Assembly (NCBI RefSeq): GCF_000799715.1 | Contig: NZ_JUHG01000013.1 | Location: forward strand, 248,001 to 312,000 | Direction of reading: 5' to 3' | Origin: Martinezella rhizogenes | GTDB lineage: Bacteria > Pseudomonadota > Alphaproteobacteria > Rhizobiales > Rhizobiaceae | Length of the DNA: 64,000 bases | In this document: positions 1 through 7,983 of the stretch, one piece after another | Position numbering within the stretch: the stretch's first letter is position 1 | How the letters are laid out: each line of letters begins with the position of its first letter | Notes under the pieces: model-generated | Seen by the model: the letters and a program-made list of their open reading frames with translations, nothing else | Told to the model about the DNA's origin: nothing | The model's database searches: none | Program-made: the position numbers and the translations under genes

Positions 1-1
1 A

Positions 2-484
2 GGCAAAGTCATTGCGACCGGTCGGAATACCGACAGTCTCACGGCCCTGGAGAGGCTCGGCGCGGATCTGACCATTCCCCTCACCCAGGATAGATCGACG
101 TTGGAAGATGCGTTCAAGGAGCAATTCGCCGGTGGCGTGGATGTCGTTCTCGACTATCTCTGGGGCGAAAGCGCGGAAAGCCTCCTCACCTCGGCCGCAA
201 AGGCCGGCAAGGATGGAGCACCAATCCGCTACGTTCAGATCGGCGCAATCAGCGGCTCGGATATCACCCTTCCAGGCGCCGTGCTGCGGTCATCCGCGAT
301 TACTCTGATGGGCAGCGGCATAGGAAGCATCCCTCTTGACCGCCTCATCAACGCAACCTCCGAGCTGCTTCACGCAACTGTGCCCGGAGGCTTCGAAATC
401 GCGACGAAAACCGCCTCGCTCTCCGAGGTGGAAGATGCGTGGTCGCTCGATGACAGCAATCGGCGCACGGTCTTCAAGATCTAA
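2..484 (+). CDS. Zinc-type alcohol dehydrogenase/quinone oxidoreductase family protein, C-terminal part (5' cut by window)
   Basis: The reading frame is open from the first bases of the window, so the start lies outside it; about 160 C-terminal residues remain. The visible part begins at the end of a Rossmann strand (GKVIATGRN) and continues with GADLTIP, GVDVVLDYLWG and a late YVQIGAISG segment. This is the layout of the NAD(P)-binding half of medium-chain dehydrogenases of the quinone oxidoreductase class. The catalytic half is not visible, so substrate and cofactor cannot be given. It runs convergently toward htpG. Confidence 0.7.
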   Translation, partial: GKVIATGRNTDSLTALERLGADLTIPLTQDRSTLEDAFKEQFAGGVDVVLDYLWGESAESLLTSAAKAGKDGAPIRYVQIGAISGSDITLPGAVLRSSAITLMGSGIGSIPLDRLINATSELLHATVPGGFEIATKTASLSEVEDAWSLDDSNRRTVFKI

Positions 485-501
485 GGCAATCATTGAACCG
501 A

Positions 502-534
502 GGCTGGCGAGGATTTCCATCAGCTCCGCCAGCC
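502..534. terminator. Possible bidirectional terminator hairpin
   Basis: GGCTGGCG at 502-509 is complementary to CGCCAGCC at 527-534, with a 17-nt loop. It lies in the short space between two convergent genes. There is no run of T on either side, so intrinsic termination is only inferred. Confidence 0.25.
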
Positions 535-546
535 CCGCTCAGAACC

Positions 547-2436
547 TTACTGCAAAGCCTTTTCCATCACGCGCACCAACCGCTCGGCAAAGGCGCGAGG
601 ATCGGCAGGCTTGTCGCCATCCAAAACACGCGCTTGGTCAAGCAGCAGGAATGCCGCATCGTCGCGCAGGGAAGACTGGTCGCCCTTGGCCGCAATGGCC
701 TTGACGAGCGGGTGGTCTCCATTGATTTCCAGGATCGGCTTTGAGCCGGATTGCAACTGGCCGGCGCCCTGCAGGATCTTTTCGAGCTGCCGGTCATAGC
801 CTTGTTCGGATGCGACCAGGCAGACCGCGCTTTCGATCAGGCGATCCGATGCCCGCACATCGGAAACCTGATCCGAGAGCTTCTCCTTGGCGAAATCGAT
901 GAAGGCCTGAACCTCCGCCGGCGCTGACTCGTTGGCGGTCGCATCCTGCTCGACCTTGCGGAACTGCGCGAGATCGGCCGACCCTTGCGTGATCGACTTG
1001 AACGCCTTGCCTTCGAATTCCGGCGCGTTCGTGACCCAGAAGCTGTCGACGGAGTCCGAGAGCAGCAGCACCTCGATGCCACGAGCACGAAAACCTTCGA
1101 GCTGCGGCGATGCCTTCAATTGCTCCAGGCTGTTGCCGGCAAGATAGTAGATTGCCTGCTGGCCTTCCTTGATGTCCTTCACATAGTCGGCAAGAGAACG
1201 ATAGCCCTCCCCGGAAGCCGTCGTCCGGAAGCGCGACAGCGCCACCAGTTGGCTGCGCCGCTCGTAATCCTCGTAGATGCCCTCCTTGATCAGGCTACCG
1301 AACGATTCCCAGAGCTTGAGGAACGCATCGTTGTCGCTTTCGGCGAGCTTCTCGATGGCGGTGATGATCCGGTTGGTAACACCCTTGCGGATCGCCGAGA
1401 GGATGGCACTTTCCTGGATCATTTCGCGCGAGACGTTCAGCGGCAGGTCGTTGGTGTCGACAAGACCGCGCACGAAGCGGAGATAGCGAGGCAGCAACTC
1501 GGCCTCGTCAGTGATGAAGACGCGCTTCACATAGAGCTTCATGCGGCCCTTGCGATCGGGATCAAAGAGGTCGAAGGGCTGGGAACCGGGAATGAAGGCA
1601 AGCGCGGAATATTCGTGGCGGCCCTCGGCGCGGAAATGCACCGTCAGCGCCGGCTCGTCATACTGACCAGAGATGCCGCGATAAAAGTCGGTATATTCCT
1701 CGCTGGTGATATCGTTCTTCGATTTGGTCCAGAGCGCGGTGCCGTCGGTCAGCTGCGTCGCTTCGGCGCCGGGCTTTTCGGCAATCGTGATCGGTACAGG
1801 CACATGACCCGATTGCGCCTTGACGATCCGCTCGACGGTCCAGCGTGATGCGTAGCTCTTGGCATCCTCCATCAGATGCAGGGTGATGCGCGTGCCCCGC
1901 GCCGGCGCCTCGCTGACATCAATCGGGCTGACGCTGTAGCCGCCCTTGCCATCGGAGGACCAGAGCCAGACATCATCCGCGCCCGCGCGGCGGGAAACGA
2001 CGTCGACCCGATCGGCGACCATGAAACAGGAATAGAAACCAACGCCGAACTGCCCGATCAGCTGAGCGCCCTCGCCCTGCTTGTTTGCCTCGATGCGCTC
2101 CAGGAAGGCGCGCGTGCCTGAGCGGGCGATCGTTCCAAGCGCCTCGATCATCTCTTCGCGGCTCATACCGATGCCGTTGTCCTCGACGACAAGCCGGCCG
2201 CCCTCTTCATCCAACGTCAGCAGGATACGGCTGTCCGGGTCGCTCGCCAGCAGCGAAGGCGTGGCGATCGCCTCATATCGCAGCTTCTCGCAGGCGTCGG
2301 CCGCGTTCGAAATCAGCTCGCGTAAAAAAACATCCTTATCGGAATAAACCGAGTGAACCATCATATGCAGAAGACGGGCAACGTCGGCCTCGAAAACATG
2401 GCTTTCGGCGGGATTTTCTGCGGTGGTTGTCGTCAT
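547..2436 (-). CDS. htpG: Molecular chaperone HtpG (bacterial Hsp90)
   Basis: A full-length 629-residue Hsp90. The GHKL ATPase domain is N-terminal, with the ATP-binding signature NAADACEK near residues 44-51, DNGIGM near residue 86, and the glycine-rich GQFGVGFYS lid. The middle domain carries LPLNVSREMIQ with the catalytic Arg region, and a C-terminal dimerisation domain follows. HtpG is a cytoplasmic ATP-dependent chaperone that remodels client proteins with DnaK. It is a single transcription unit, with a possible heat-shock promoter just upstream on the minus strand. The start at 2436 gives the normal N-terminus. Confidence 0.97.
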   Translation of the reverse strand: MTTTTAENPAESHVFEADVARLLHMMVHSVYSDKDVFLRELISNAADACEKLRYEAIATPSLLASDPDSRILLTLDEEGGRLVVEDNGIGMSREEMIEALGTIARSGTRAFLERIEANKQGEGAQLIGQFGVGFYSCFMVADRVDVVSRRAGADDVWLWSSDGKGGYSVSPIDVSEAPARGTRITLHLMEDAKSYASRWTVERIVKAQSGHVPVPITIAEKPGAEATQLTDGTALWTKSKNDITSEEYTDFYRGISGQYDEPALTVHFRAEGRHEYSALAFIPGSQPFDLFDPDRKGRMKLYVKRVFITDEAELLPRYLRFVRGLVDTNDLPLNVSREMIQESAILSAIRKGVTNRIITAIEKLAESDNDAFLKLWESFGSLIKEGIYEDYERRSQLVALSRFRTTASGEGYRSLADYVKDIKEGQQAIYYLAGNSLEQLKASPQLEGFRARGIEVLLLSDSVDSFWVTNAPEFEGKAFKSITQGSADLAQFRKVEQDATANESAPAEVQAFIDFAKEKLSDQVSDVRASDRLIESAVCLVASEQGYDRQLEKILQGAGQLQSGSKPILEINGDHPLVKAIAAKGDQSSLRDDAAFLLLDQARVLDGDKPADPRAFAERLVRVMEKALQ

Positions 2437-2477
2437 GTGCGTCTAGTCTCCTGGGAATATTAAAAGTCGCGCGGAAG

Positions 2478-2506
2478 AGGTGGCGGAAGAAGAGAGGAAT
2501 TTCAAG
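2478..2506 (-). promoter_or_regulatory. Candidate RpoH-type (heat shock) promoter of htpG
   Basis: On the minus strand CTTGAA (2506-2501) is followed after 17 nt by CCACCT (2483-2478). The first element matches the sigma-32 -35 box; the second is only a partial match to the C-rich -10 box. It sits about 40 nt before the htpG start, a gene usually under RpoH control, which raises the plausibility. Confidence 0.35.
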
Positions 2507-2656
2507 TTGATGTCACTTAATTACACATAGGGCGATGTGCTTTTATTGCCTCTGGAAATAGCTGCACGGCTTTGACGTCGAGAACCGCACCCTGGGTTTC
2601 GCCACAAAGCGACGGGATTGAATATTTTTTAGGCACGCATGGCATCGCCTAATATT

Positions 2657-2672
2657 TTGGCGCATGGCTTGC
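2657..2672 (+). promoter_or_regulatory. Candidate sigma-54 promoter of nasTS
   Basis: TTGGCGCATGGCTTGC contains the invariant GG (2659-2660) and GC (2671-2672) separated by exactly 10 nt, the -24/-12 geometry of RpoN promoters. The -24 box is TTGGCGC against the ideal TTGGCAC. The predicted transcript would start about 20 nt before the nasT ATG. Nitrogen control of this locus makes RpoN use sensible. Confidence 0.5.
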
Positions 2673-2703
2673 CCGCTGTGTAGCGTTGCGCCATAAAGGC
2701 GGC

Positions 2704-3291
2704 ATGAGCCGCCTGGATCTGACCATTCTTGTGATCGACGAAAATACCATCCGCGCTTCGATCATCGAAGAGGGGCTGCGGGAGGCTGGCCATGCGCGCG
2801 TGACGGTCATCCACGAGGTTCATGGCGTGGCGCGCACGATCGAGACGCTCAAGCCCGATGTGATCATCATCGATATCGAGAACCCGAACCGCGACATGAT
2901 GGAGCATCTGTTCCAGCTGACGCGAACGGTCGGACGCCCGATTGCCATGTTCGTCGATCGCTCCGATACGGCCTCCATTGAGGCGGCAGTCGATGCCGGC
3001 GTTTCGGCCTATATCGTCGACGGACTGAAGAAGGAGCGGGTCAAGCCGATCCTCGACATGGCCGTCAGCCGGTTCAACGCCTTCAGCCGGCTGCAACGTG
3101 AGCTTGCCGATGCAAAATCGGCGCTGGAGGAGCGCAAGATCGTCGAGCGTGCCAAGGGCATTCTCATGAAGATGCGCGGCCTGTCGGAAGAGGAAGCCTT
3201 CGCGCTCCTTCGGCAGACGGCGATGAACGAAAAGAAGAAGATTTCCGATATCGCGCAAAGCGTCGTCACGGCCGCGGGCCTGTTGATGTGA
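2704..3291 (+). CDS. nasT: NasT, ANTAR-domain nitrate antitermination regulator
   Basis: A 195-residue cytoplasmic protein with an N-terminal response-regulator receiver-like domain (LTILVIDENTIR, then DVIIIDIENP near residue 52-60), a connecting helix, and a C-terminal ANTAR RNA-binding domain (ERKIVERAKGILMKMRGLSEEEAFALLR, about residues 140-170). In known NasTS systems NasT binds tandem hexaloop hairpins in a leader RNA and prevents termination, unless held by NasS. The ATG at 2704 is preferred to the upstream TTG at 2686 because AAGG sits at a good distance before it. It is followed 45 nt later by nasS. Confidence 0.92.
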   Translation: MSRLDLTILVIDENTIRASIIEEGLREAGHARVTVIHEVHGVARTIETLKPDVIIIDIENPNRDMMEHLFQLTRTVGRPIAMFVDRSDTASIEAAVDAGVSAYIVDGLKKERVKPILDMAVSRFNAFSRLQRELADAKSALEERKIVERAKGILMKMRGLSEEEAFALLRQTAMNEKKKISDIAQSVVTAAGLLM

Positions 3292-3336
3292 CGCCGATGC
3301 GCGATATGGGAAGTTTCCGGAGGAAACCGGAGGGAT

Positions 3337-4611
3337 ATGATGAACAGCAGCAGTTCCGGTAGCAATCTCGCATCACCGTCTCGCCTGACAGGCGAAGGAC
3401 CCAAGGTTCTGCGCGCGGGGTTCATCCCGCTTGTCGACGCCTCGGTCCTGATCGCCGCGGCGGAATTCGGTTTTGCGCGGAAGGAAGGCATCACGCTCGA
3501 CCTCGTCAAGGATGTCTCCTGGGCCAATGTCCGCGACCGCCTCGCCTTCCGCCAGTTCGATATCGCCCACATGCTGTCGCCGATGCCGGTCGCCTCGATG
3601 CTGGGGCTTGGCTCCAATCCCTCTCCGACCATCACGCCCTTCTCGCTCGGCAGTGGCGGCAATGCCATCACGCTGTCGACGCGGTTGTTCGATCGCATGC
3701 GCGAGGAAACAGGCTTATCGGATCTTGCCAGCGCCTTGGAAAATGCCCAGGCGCTGGCGGCCGTGGTCAAGCAGATGAAGGCGCGCGGCGAGCAACCGCC
3801 GACACTCGGCATGACCTATCCCTTCTCCTCTCACAACTACGAATTCCGTTACTGGCTGGCCGCCGGCGGCATTGATCCCGATCAGGATGTGAAGCTTGTC
3901 GTCGTGCCGCCGCCGCTGACATCCGACGCGCTGGCGGCCGGCGCCATCGACGGTTTCTGCGTCGGCGCGCCGTGGAACATGGTCGCATCGGAGCGAGGCG
4001 TCGGCCGCATCGTCGCCGCCAAGCAGGATATCTGGCCGTCGGCCCCGGAGAAGGTCATCGGCATGCGGCCGGACTGGGCCGAAAGCCATCCCGAAACCGT
4101 CTCCCGCCTGCTCGTGGCGCTGGACGCTACGGCGCGCTGGTGCGACCGGGCGGAAAATCACGATGCGCTCGCCGAAGCGCTCGCCGATCAACGCTATATC
4201 GCCGCCCCCGTCGGCATTATCCGCAATGTGCTTGCCGGCGAGTTCGGCCTGGACGCCAAGGGCAATCGCCGGGTGATCGACAAATACTTCAGCTTCCATG
4301 CCGGCTTCGCCAATTATCCGCGCCCCAGCCAGGCGCTGTGGATCCTCAGCCAGATGGTGCGCTGGGGCCAGAGCGCTCTGTCGGAGCACAATATCCGCAT
4401 GGCTGCCTCAGCCTATCGGCCAGACCTTTACCGGCTGGCGCTCGGCAATGACGCCGCTCCCTTGGACGCTGATATCCGCGTCGAAGGGGATAGCGAGGGC
4501 GATCGCTTCATGGACGGGTTCGTCTTCGATCCCTCGGACATGGCCTCCTATGTCGCGGGATTTGCAGTCAAGGCAAAGACGCAGATAGCATCTTCGGGCG
4601 AAGAGATCTGA
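3337..4611 (+). CDS. nasS: NasS, cytoplasmic nitrate/nitrite sensor (NrtA-like)
   Basis: A 424-residue protein of the NrtA/CmpA nitrate-binding family (VLRAGFIPLVDASVLIAAAEFGFARKEG, then FDIAHMLSPMPVASMLG, and FSSHNYEFRYWLAAGGIDPD). Unlike the downstream NrtA it has no signal peptide: the N-terminus is short, polar and Ser-rich. This is the hallmark of NasS, which in the absence of nitrate sequesters NasT in the cytoplasm. A strong Shine-Dalgarno (GGAGG and GGAGGG) precedes the tandem ATGs at 3337 and 3340. It is co-transcribed with nasT. Confidence 0.9.
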   Translation: MMNSSSSGSNLASPSRLTGEGPKVLRAGFIPLVDASVLIAAAEFGFARKEGITLDLVKDVSWANVRDRLAFRQFDIAHMLSPMPVASMLGLGSNPSPTITPFSLGSGGNAITLSTRLFDRMREETGLSDLASALENAQALAAVVKQMKARGEQPPTLGMTYPFSSHNYEFRYWLAAGGIDPDQDVKLVVVPPPLTSDALAAGAIDGFCVGAPWNMVASERGVGRIVAAKQDIWPSAPEKVIGMRPDWAESHPETVSRLLVALDATARWCDRAENHDALAEALADQRYIAAPVGIIRNVLAGEFGLDAKGNRRVIDKYFSFHAGFANYPRPSQALWILSQMVRWGQSALSEHNIRMAASAYRPDLYRLALGNDAAPLDADIRVEGDSEGDRFMDGFVFDPSDMASYVAGFAVKAKTQIASSGEEI

Positions 4612-4630
4612 CGCCCGACTGACGTTGCGC

Positions 4631-4647
4631 TGCACAAAATCGACGCA
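4631..4647 (+). promoter_or_regulatory. Weak NtrC-like enhancer site
   Basis: TGCACAAAATCGACGCA matches most positions of the NtrC dyad consensus TGCAC-N7-GTGCA, with mismatches in the right half. It lies about 130 bp upstream of the sigma-54 promoter at 4778, a normal distance for an enhancer. The rest of the 4612-4776 stretch holds no recognised gene. Confidence 0.3.
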
Positions 4648-4777
4648 GGTTGTCGTGCTTCCTCAACTGCAGACGCTCAAAATATTTGCAGAACTCACCC
4701 TCGCCCTAAAAACAAGCAAGGGTGGCTATGCGGGAAATAATCTAATAATTTCATAAAGATAAGAAATCTCCAGCAAA

Positions 4778-4794
4778 CTGGCACGCTGCTTGCT
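4778..4794 (+). promoter_or_regulatory. Sigma-54 promoter of the nrtABC-nirBD-nasA operon
   Basis: The sequence CTGGCACG-CTGC-TTGCT matches the RpoN consensus YTGGCACG-N4-TTGCW at every defined position. The invariant GG is at 4780-4781 and GC at 4792-4793, with 10 nt between them. Transcription would begin near 4805, directly before the first leader hairpin. This predicts nitrogen-limitation control (NtrC plus RpoN) on top of nitrate control by NasT. Confidence 0.85.
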
Positions 4795-4804
4795 TGATAA
4801 ATAT

Positions 4805-4940
4805 CGCTTCGGTCAACGGCGATCGAAGTAAGCCGAGCGCGAGAAATGCGCTCGCAGTGACATTGACGTCGCAAGGTTTTTGCCCCGAGGGACTCTCCCA
4901 AGTCCCGGGCTGCATCAACCGAGCGGCGTTTTTTTATTCC
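4805..4940 (+). promoter_or_regulatory. Leader RNA with ANTAR-type hexaloop hairpins and attenuator (NasT target)
   Basis: From the predicted transcript start, hairpin P1 (4807-4828) has an 8-bp stem CTTCGGTC/GATCGAAG and hexaloop AACGGC. A second hairpin (4857-4872) has stem GTGAC/GTCGC and hexaloop ATTGAC. Both loops carry A at position 1 and G at position 4, the signature of ANTAR targets. Between them is a 7-bp hairpin (4834-4854). Downstream, GGGACT/AGTCCC (4889-4906, extended by GCCC/GGGC) competes with a terminator-like stem GCTGC/GCGGC (4909-4927) followed by seven Ts (4929-4935). This fits NasT antitermination. Confidence 0.65.
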
Positions 4941-4976
4941 CAAAAATCCGTCAGACACCAGCAGAGGGGCCTGCAT

Positions 4977-6275
4977 ATGAAGAAGATCCTGTCCGGCAGC
5001 GTTACGCGCCGTAGCCTATTGAAGACCTCCGGCACCGCAGCCCTTATCTGTGCGGTCAAGACTGCCTTCCCCTCCGGTGCCTTTGCGGCCACGAGCGGAC
5101 CGGAAGTCGCCGGCGCCAAGCTCGGCTTCATCGCGCTCACCGATTCAGCACCGCTGGTCATCGCCAAGGAAAAGGGCCTGTTTGCGAAACATGGCCTGCC
5201 GGATGTCGACGTTGAAAAGCAGGCATCCTGGGGCGCGACGCGCGACAATCTCGTGCTCGGAGGTGCTGCTAACGGCATCGATGGCGCGCATATCCTCTCG
5301 CCGCTTCCCTATCTTATGCACACGGGCAAAGTCACCCAGAACAATCAGCCGGTGCCGATGGCGATCCTCGCCCGCCTCAACTACGACAGCCAGGCCATCT
5401 CGGTCGCCAAGGAATATGCCGAAACCGGCGTTCAACTGGATGCTTCCAAGCTGAAGGCCGCTTTCGACGCCAAGCGCGCGGCCGGCAAGGAAATCAAGGC
5501 CGCCATGACCTTTCCCGGCGGCACGCATGACCTCTGGATCCGCTATTGGCTCGCCGCCGGCGGCATTGATCCCGACAAGGACGTCTCAACCATCGTCGTT
5601 CCGCCGCCGCAGATGGTGGCGAACATGAAGGTTGGCAACATGGATGTCTTCTGTGTCGGCGAACCCTGGAACGAGCAGCTCGTCAACCAGGGCATCGGCT
5701 TTACAGCCTGTACCACCGGCGAAATCTGGAAGGGTCATCCGGAAAAGGCGCTCGGCATGCGCGCCGAATGGATCGAGAAGAATCCCAATGCCGCCAAGGC
5801 GCTGCTGATGGCTGTCATGGAAGCCCAGCAATGGTGCGACAGCATGGACAACAAGGACGAGATGGCAACCATCCTCGGCAAGCGGCAATGGTTCAACGTA
5901 CCGCCCAAAGATATTCTCGGCCGCCTCAAGGGCGACATCAACTACGGCAATGGCCGCGACGTCAAGGGAACCGATCTTTACATGAAGTTCTGGAAGGGCG
6001 GCGTTTCCTACCCATTCCAGAGCCATGATGCCTGGTTCATCACCGAGAACATGCGCTGGGGCAAGTTCGCGCCGAACACCGAAGTCAAGACGCTGGTTGG
6101 CCAGGTGAACCGCCAGGACATCTGGCGTGACGCCGCCAAGGACCTCGGCGTCGCCGCCGCCGACATTCCGGCTTCAACCTCGCGCGGCAAGGAAACCTTC
6201 TTCGACGGCAAGGTCTTCGATCCGGAGAATCCCTCCGCTTACCTCGAAAGCCTCTCGATCAAGGTGGCGTCGTGA
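4977..6275 (+). CDS. nrtA: NrtA, nitrate ABC transporter substrate-binding protein
   Basis: A 432-residue periplasmic nitrate-binding protein. The N-terminus carries a twin-arginine signal (TRRSLLKTSGTAALICAVKTAFPSGAFA), so it is probably exported by Tat. The mature part begins AKLGFIALTDSAPLVIAKEKGLFAKHGL and contains GTHDLWIRYWLAAGGIDPDKDV, shared with NasS. It feeds nitrate to NrtB/NrtC. The ATG at 4977 is preceded by AGAGGGG; the frame is open further upstream, but that part is the leader RNA. It overlaps nrtB at the stop codon. Confidence 0.95.
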   Translation: MKKILSGSVTRRSLLKTSGTAALICAVKTAFPSGAFAATSGPEVAGAKLGFIALTDSAPLVIAKEKGLFAKHGLPDVDVEKQASWGATRDNLVLGGAANGIDGAHILSPLPYLMHTGKVTQNNQPVPMAILARLNYDSQAISVAKEYAETGVQLDASKLKAAFDAKRAAGKEIKAAMTFPGGTHDLWIRYWLAAGGIDPDKDVSTIVVPPPQMVANMKVGNMDVFCVGEPWNEQLVNQGIGFTACTTGEIWKGHPEKALGMRAEWIEKNPNAAKALLMAVMEAQQWCDSMDNKDEMATILGKRQWFNVPPKDILGRLKGDINYGNGRDVKGTDLYMKFWKGGVSYPFQSHDAWFITENMRWGKFAPNTEVKTLVGQVNRQDIWRDAAKDLGVAAADIPASTSRGKETFFDGKVFDPENPSAYLESLSIKVAS

Positions 6276-7168
6276 TGTCCGCACTCGCTCGCAAACAAGC
6301 AACCAGTCCAGCGACAGCGACTGCGCCCAAAAGCCAGGTCGTTGCCCTCTCCGCCCGTCCCGTTCGCCGTATCGACATCAGGCAGATAGCGATGGCGATC
6401 CTGCGCGCCGTCGTGCCGCCGCTAGTCGTGCTCATCATTCTGCTCGGCGTTTGGCAGCTACTCTGTGAGCAGCCGGGCGCCAGCCTGCCGCCGCCGTCGC
6501 AGGTCTGGCAGGAGAGCTACGACCTCATCGCCCATCCCTTCTTTTATAACGGCTCTCAGGATATCGGCCTGGCCTGGCGCGTGCTCATTTCCCTGCAGCG
6601 CGTCGCCTACGGCTTCGGCCTTGCCGCGATCGCCGGCGTCTTGATCGGCGCGCTGATCGGACAGTCAATCTGGGCGATGCGTGGACTCGATCCGATCTTC
6701 CAGATCCTGCGCACGGTGCCGCCGCTCGCCTGGCTGCCGCTGTCGCTCGCTGCGTTTCAGAACTCCAGTCCCTCGGCGATCTTCGTGATTTTCATCACTT
6801 CGATCTGGCCGGTCATCATCAATACCGCCGTCGGCGTGCGCAACATCCCGCAGGATTACCGCAACGTCGCCAGGGTACTGCGGCTGAACCAGATCGAGTT
6901 CTTCTTCCGCATCATGGTGCCGGCCGCCGCTCCCTATATTTTCACGGGCCTGCGCATCGGCATCGGCCTGTCCTGGCTTGCCATCGTCGCGGCTGAAATG
7001 CTGACGGGTGGTGTCGGCATCGGCTTCTTCATCTGGGATGCATGGAACTCCTCGCGCCTGCCCGACATCATCGTCGCCCTCACCTATATCGGCATCACCG
7101 GTTTCATCCTCGACAAGCTGGTCGCCGCAATCGGCGCGTTTGTCACGCGCGGCGCCACGGCCAATTAA
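6275..7168 (+). CDS. nrtB: NrtB, nitrate ABC transporter permease
   Basis: About 297 residues with a soluble N-terminal stretch followed by several membrane segments (VVPPLVVLIILLGVWQLL, YGFGLAAIAGVLIGALIG, AIFVIFITSIWPVIINTAVG and later helices). The permease EAA-type loop is VARVLRLNQIEFFFRIMVPAAAPYIFTGLRIGIGLSW, which docks on NrtC. It belongs to the nitrate/taurine/bicarbonate permease class. The ATG overlaps the nrtA stop (TGATG); a GTG three bases upstream is an alternative start. Confidence 0.93.
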   Translation: MSALARKQATSPATATAPKSQVVALSARPVRRIDIRQIAMAILRAVVPPLVVLIILLGVWQLLCEQPGASLPPPSQVWQESYDLIAHPFFYNGSQDIGLAWRVLISLQRVAYGFGLAAIAGVLIGALIGQSIWAMRGLDPIFQILRTVPPLAWLPLSLAAFQNSSPSAIFVIFITSIWPVIINTAVGVRNIPQDYRNVARVLRLNQIEFFFRIMVPAAAPYIFTGLRIGIGLSWLAIVAAEMLTGGVGIGFFIWDAWNSSRLPDIIVALTYIGITGFILDKLVAAIGAFVTRGATAN

Positions 7169-7175
7169 GGAAAGC

Positions 7176-7979
7176 ATGATGACCAGCCCCTATCTCAAGC
7201 TCGATCACATCGACAAATATTTCGACCGCGGCGGCCAACGAACGGAAGTTCTGAAAGGCATCAACCTCGTCATCGGCAAGGGTGAATTCGTCTCGATCAT
7301 CGGCCATTCCGGTTGTGGCAAGTCGACCCTGCTTAACCTGATCGCCGGTCTGACTCCGGTCTCATCCGGCGCGGTGCTCCTGGAAAACCGCGAGGTCAAT
7401 GCACCTGGCCCCGAGCGCGCCGTCGTCTTCCAGAACCATAGCCTGCTGCCCTGGCTGACCGTCTATGAAAACGTCAATCTCGCCGTTTCAAAACTGTTTC
7501 GCGGCACCAAAACCAAGGCCGAGCGCCATGACTGGGTCATGCGCAATCTCGACCTCGTGCAGATGGCGCACGCCAAGGACAAGCGTCCATCGGAAATCTC
7601 CGGCGGCATGAAACAGCGCGTCGGCATTGCCCGGGCGCTCTCCATGCAGCCGAAGATCCTGCTGCTGGACGAGCCCTTCGGCGCACTCGACGCCTTGACG
7701 CGCGCCCACCTACAGGATGCGGTGATGGATATCCATGCCCGCCTCGGCAGCACCATGGTGATGATCACCCACGATGTCGACGAGGCCGTGCTGCTCTCCG
7801 ATCGTATCGTCATGATGACCAACGGTCCGGCCGCCTATATCGGCGATGTGCTCGACGTGCCGATCCCCCGGCCACGCAACCGCATCGAGCTCGCCTCCGA
7901 CCGAACCTACCTCAAATGCCGCGAAGCCGTGTTGAAGTTCCTCTATGAACGCCACCGCTTCGTCGAAGCTGCGGAGTAA
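7176..7979 (+). CDS. nrtC: NrtC/D-type nitrate ABC transporter ATP-binding protein
   Basis: An ABC ATPase of about 267 residues with Walker A GHSGCGKST, Q-loop FQNHSLLPWLTVYENV, signature SGGMKQR, Walker [13 protein letters not shown] and switch His TMVMITHDVDEAV. It is a single ATPase without the fused NrtA-like sensor domain of cyanobacterial NrtC, so it probably forms a homodimer. A second ATG at 7179 has the better distance from the GGAAAG ribosome site. It ends five bases before nirB. Confidence 0.93.
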   Translation: MMTSPYLKLDHIDKYFDRGGQRTEVLKGINLVIGKGEFVSIIGHSGCGKSTLLNLIAGLTPVSSGAVLLENREVNAPGPERAVVFQNHSLLPWLTVYENVNLAVSKLFRGTKTKAERHDWVMRNLDLVQMAHAKDKRPSEISGGMKQRVGIARALSMQPKILLLDEPFGALDALTRAHLQDAVMDIHARLGSTMVMITHDVDEAVLLSDRIVMMTNGPAAYIGDVLDVPIPRPRNRIELASDRTYLKCREAVLKFLYERHRFVEAAE

Positions 7980-7983
7980 GCCT

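Noticed and set aside
3337..4611. Calling nasS a second nitrate-transport binding protein
   Set aside because: No signal peptide is present and it directly follows nasT, which fits the cytoplasmic sensor NasS better.
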